64,000 bases of DNA from Paenibacillus lupini (lineage in GTDB: Bacteria > Bacillota > Bacilli > Paenibacillales > Paenibacillaceae), in contig NZ_JAASRW010000001.1 of NCBI RefSeq assembly GCF_011761355.1, forward strand, positions 310,001-374,000. The letters are read 5' to 3'. The notes beneath the pieces are model-generated. The model was not told the DNA's origin. It did not search any database and saw nothing but the letters and a program-made list of their open reading frames with translations. Position 1 is the first letter of the stretch; every line of letters starts with the position of its first letter. Below, piece by piece: positions 63,076 through 64,000 of this stretch. A program made the position numbers and the translations under genes.

Positions 63076-63966
63076 ATGGATATAAGACAGTTAAGGTACT
63101 TTCTGGCGATCGCCAAAGAAGGACAAATCACTCGTGCGGCGAAAGCGCTCAACATGGAGCAGCCTCCGCTGAGCCGTCAGCTTAAGCTGATGGAGGATGA
63201 ACTAGGTGTTACCTTGTTTGATCGAAGCGGGAAAGGGCTTGTTCTGACCCATGCCGGCGAGCTGCTGCAGAATAAAGCAGAGAGGCTGCTGCAGGAATTT
63301 AACGAGACCATTCATGAAGTAAAAGAGCTGGATGCTGGACTTCACGGTACACTTGCGATCGGCTCTGTCGTGTCCTGTATTTCCTTGCTTCCGAGGCCTA
63401 TTGAGCAATTCCGCAGGCTGTATCCTAACGTCACATTCAAAATATGGGAAGGGGACCATTTTATCCTCGGCAGTCTGCTTGAGAAGCGGGATATTGAACT
63501 GATTGTTGCGAGGATCCCTTTCGAATCGACCTTACATACGCAGCCTTACTCGGTCTTGCCGCTGCCTTCCGATCCCTACGTGGCCGTACTTCCGTCCGGC
63601 TGGGTAAGTGACCCGGATAAGAACACATTATTAATGAGTGAGCTTGCGGATCTGCCGTTCCTGACTCTTAAAACCGACAAGACCATCGCCATGCATCATC
63701 GCGTCATGATTGAGGCAAGAGCGCATGGCTTTGAACCAAAGGTAATCTGCGAATGCTCTAGTGTAGCAATCATCGTAGCGTTGGTAGCAGCCGGCATTGG
63801 AGCAACCGTATTTCCGAAGTCGGTCATGGCTTCTTTTCCTCTTCCATCTATAAAGATGCTCACGATATCAGATGCAGATTTTCAATCAGATGTCGGTATT
63901 ATTTGGCTCAAGGATCGGTATTTATCCAGAAGTGCACAGAACTTCATCCAGCTGTTCGAAGAATGA
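63076..63966 (+). CDS. LysR-family regulator divergent from ilvE
   Basis: The N-terminal helix-turn-helix is DIRQLRYFLAIAKEGQITRA followed by AKALNMEQPPLSRQLKLMED. The C-terminal effector domain fills the rest of the 296 residues. The divergent arrangement and the intergenic T-N11-A site suggest control of ilvE or itself. GGGGG precedes the ATG. Its ligand cannot be predicted. The last 34 bases of the window after it hold no recognised feature. Confidence 0.9.
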   Translation: MDIRQLRYFLAIAKEGQITRAAKALNMEQPPLSRQLKLMEDELGVTLFDRSGKGLVLTHAGELLQNKAERLLQEFNETIHEVKELDAGLHGTLAIGSVVSCISLLPRPIEQFRRLYPNVTFKIWEGDHFILGSLLEKRDIELIVARIPFESTLHTQPYSVLPLPSDPYVAVLPSGWVSDPDKNTLLMSELADLPFLTLKTDKTIAMHHRVMIEARAHGFEPKVICECSSVAIIVALVAAGIGATVFPKSVMASFPLPSIKMLTISDADFQSDVGIIWLKDRYLSRSAQNFIQLFEE

Positions 63967-64000
63967 GTACGCATTATGGCTTTAAAGTACTAATACATTC

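Noticed and set aside
1..64000. Mobile elements, prophage, CRISPR array, tRNA and rRNA genes
   Set aside because: No transposase or integrase, no spacer-repeat array and no rRNA or tRNA signature was noticed when reading the window.

Overview
The window reads as ordinary chromosome of a low-to-mid GC, endospore-forming Firmicute of the Paenibacillus type. The reasons are strong AGGAGG-type ribosome binding sites, frequent TTG/GTG starts, intrinsic terminators after most operons, a T-box leader, S-layer homology and copper-amine-oxidase-type wall domains, a two-module dynamin, a GerMN lipoprotein, a PdaA-type spore-cortex deacetylase and ParE/ParC. I see no phage, transposase, integrase, CRISPR array, rRNA or tRNA. 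The species assignment is inference.

Layout. 0-3 kb: 3-hydroxyacyl-CoA dehydrogenase, acetate kinase and a DnaD-family replication protein, with a Fur-like palindrome in the leader. 3-10.3 kb: a carbohydrate-type accessory locus with two AraC regulators, a membrane protein, a GH127 beta-L-arabinofuranosidase-like enzyme and an ADP-ribosylglycohydrolase-fold protein, ending in a gene-poor stretch holding the relic of another AraC gene. 10.3-12.8 kb: DinB-like, Nudix and PyrE-like genes and a secreted protein. 12.8-22 kb: proline biosynthesis (proBAC) and methionine salvage (mtnWXB) in one minus-strand run behind a T-box leader, with mtnE and mtnU nearby. 22-25 kb: LysR and leuCD. 25-30 kb: wall amidase, GerMN lipoprotein, SLH protein. 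30-34.5 kb: nth, a small conserved-looking gene and a giant dynamin-like GTPase with a GC-rich linker. 34.8-37.4 kb: secreted rhamnogalacturonan lyase (PL11) with a cre site. 37.5-42.2 kb: lipoprotein, DUF3888 protein and hydrolase, divergent from a TetR gene with matching operators, then an oxidoreductase and an XRE regulator. 42.6-47.5 kb: asymmetric ABC exporter pair and purT behind a long hairpin. 47.8-52.4 kb: parE, parC. 52.6-64 kb: MarR, CapA-like, RluA, rRNA-type methyltransferase, PAP2, XRE with a zinc-binding protein, AlkZ-like glycosylase, MarR with an MFS transporter, PdaA, branched-chain aminotransferase and LysR.

How the genes work together. The clearest functional set is the proline/methionine-salvage run: proC, mtnW, mtnX and mtnB are joined by 1-base overlaps or a 1-base gap, so a T-box normally tied to an amino-acyl-tRNA may also control recycling of methylthioadenosine. 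leuCD and ilvE belong to branched-chain amino acid synthesis and each has a divergent LysR gene with a T-N11-A palindrome. GH127 and PL11 suggest growth on plant pectin side chains. I found no unmistakably new defence or signalling system. The most interesting items are the T-box-led pro-mtn arrangement, the hairpin from which purT must be expressed, the GH127/ADP-ribosylglycohydrolase locus, the GC-rich dynamin linker, a probable AUU start on a PAP2 gene and a pair of 61-bp-spaced intergenic repeats.
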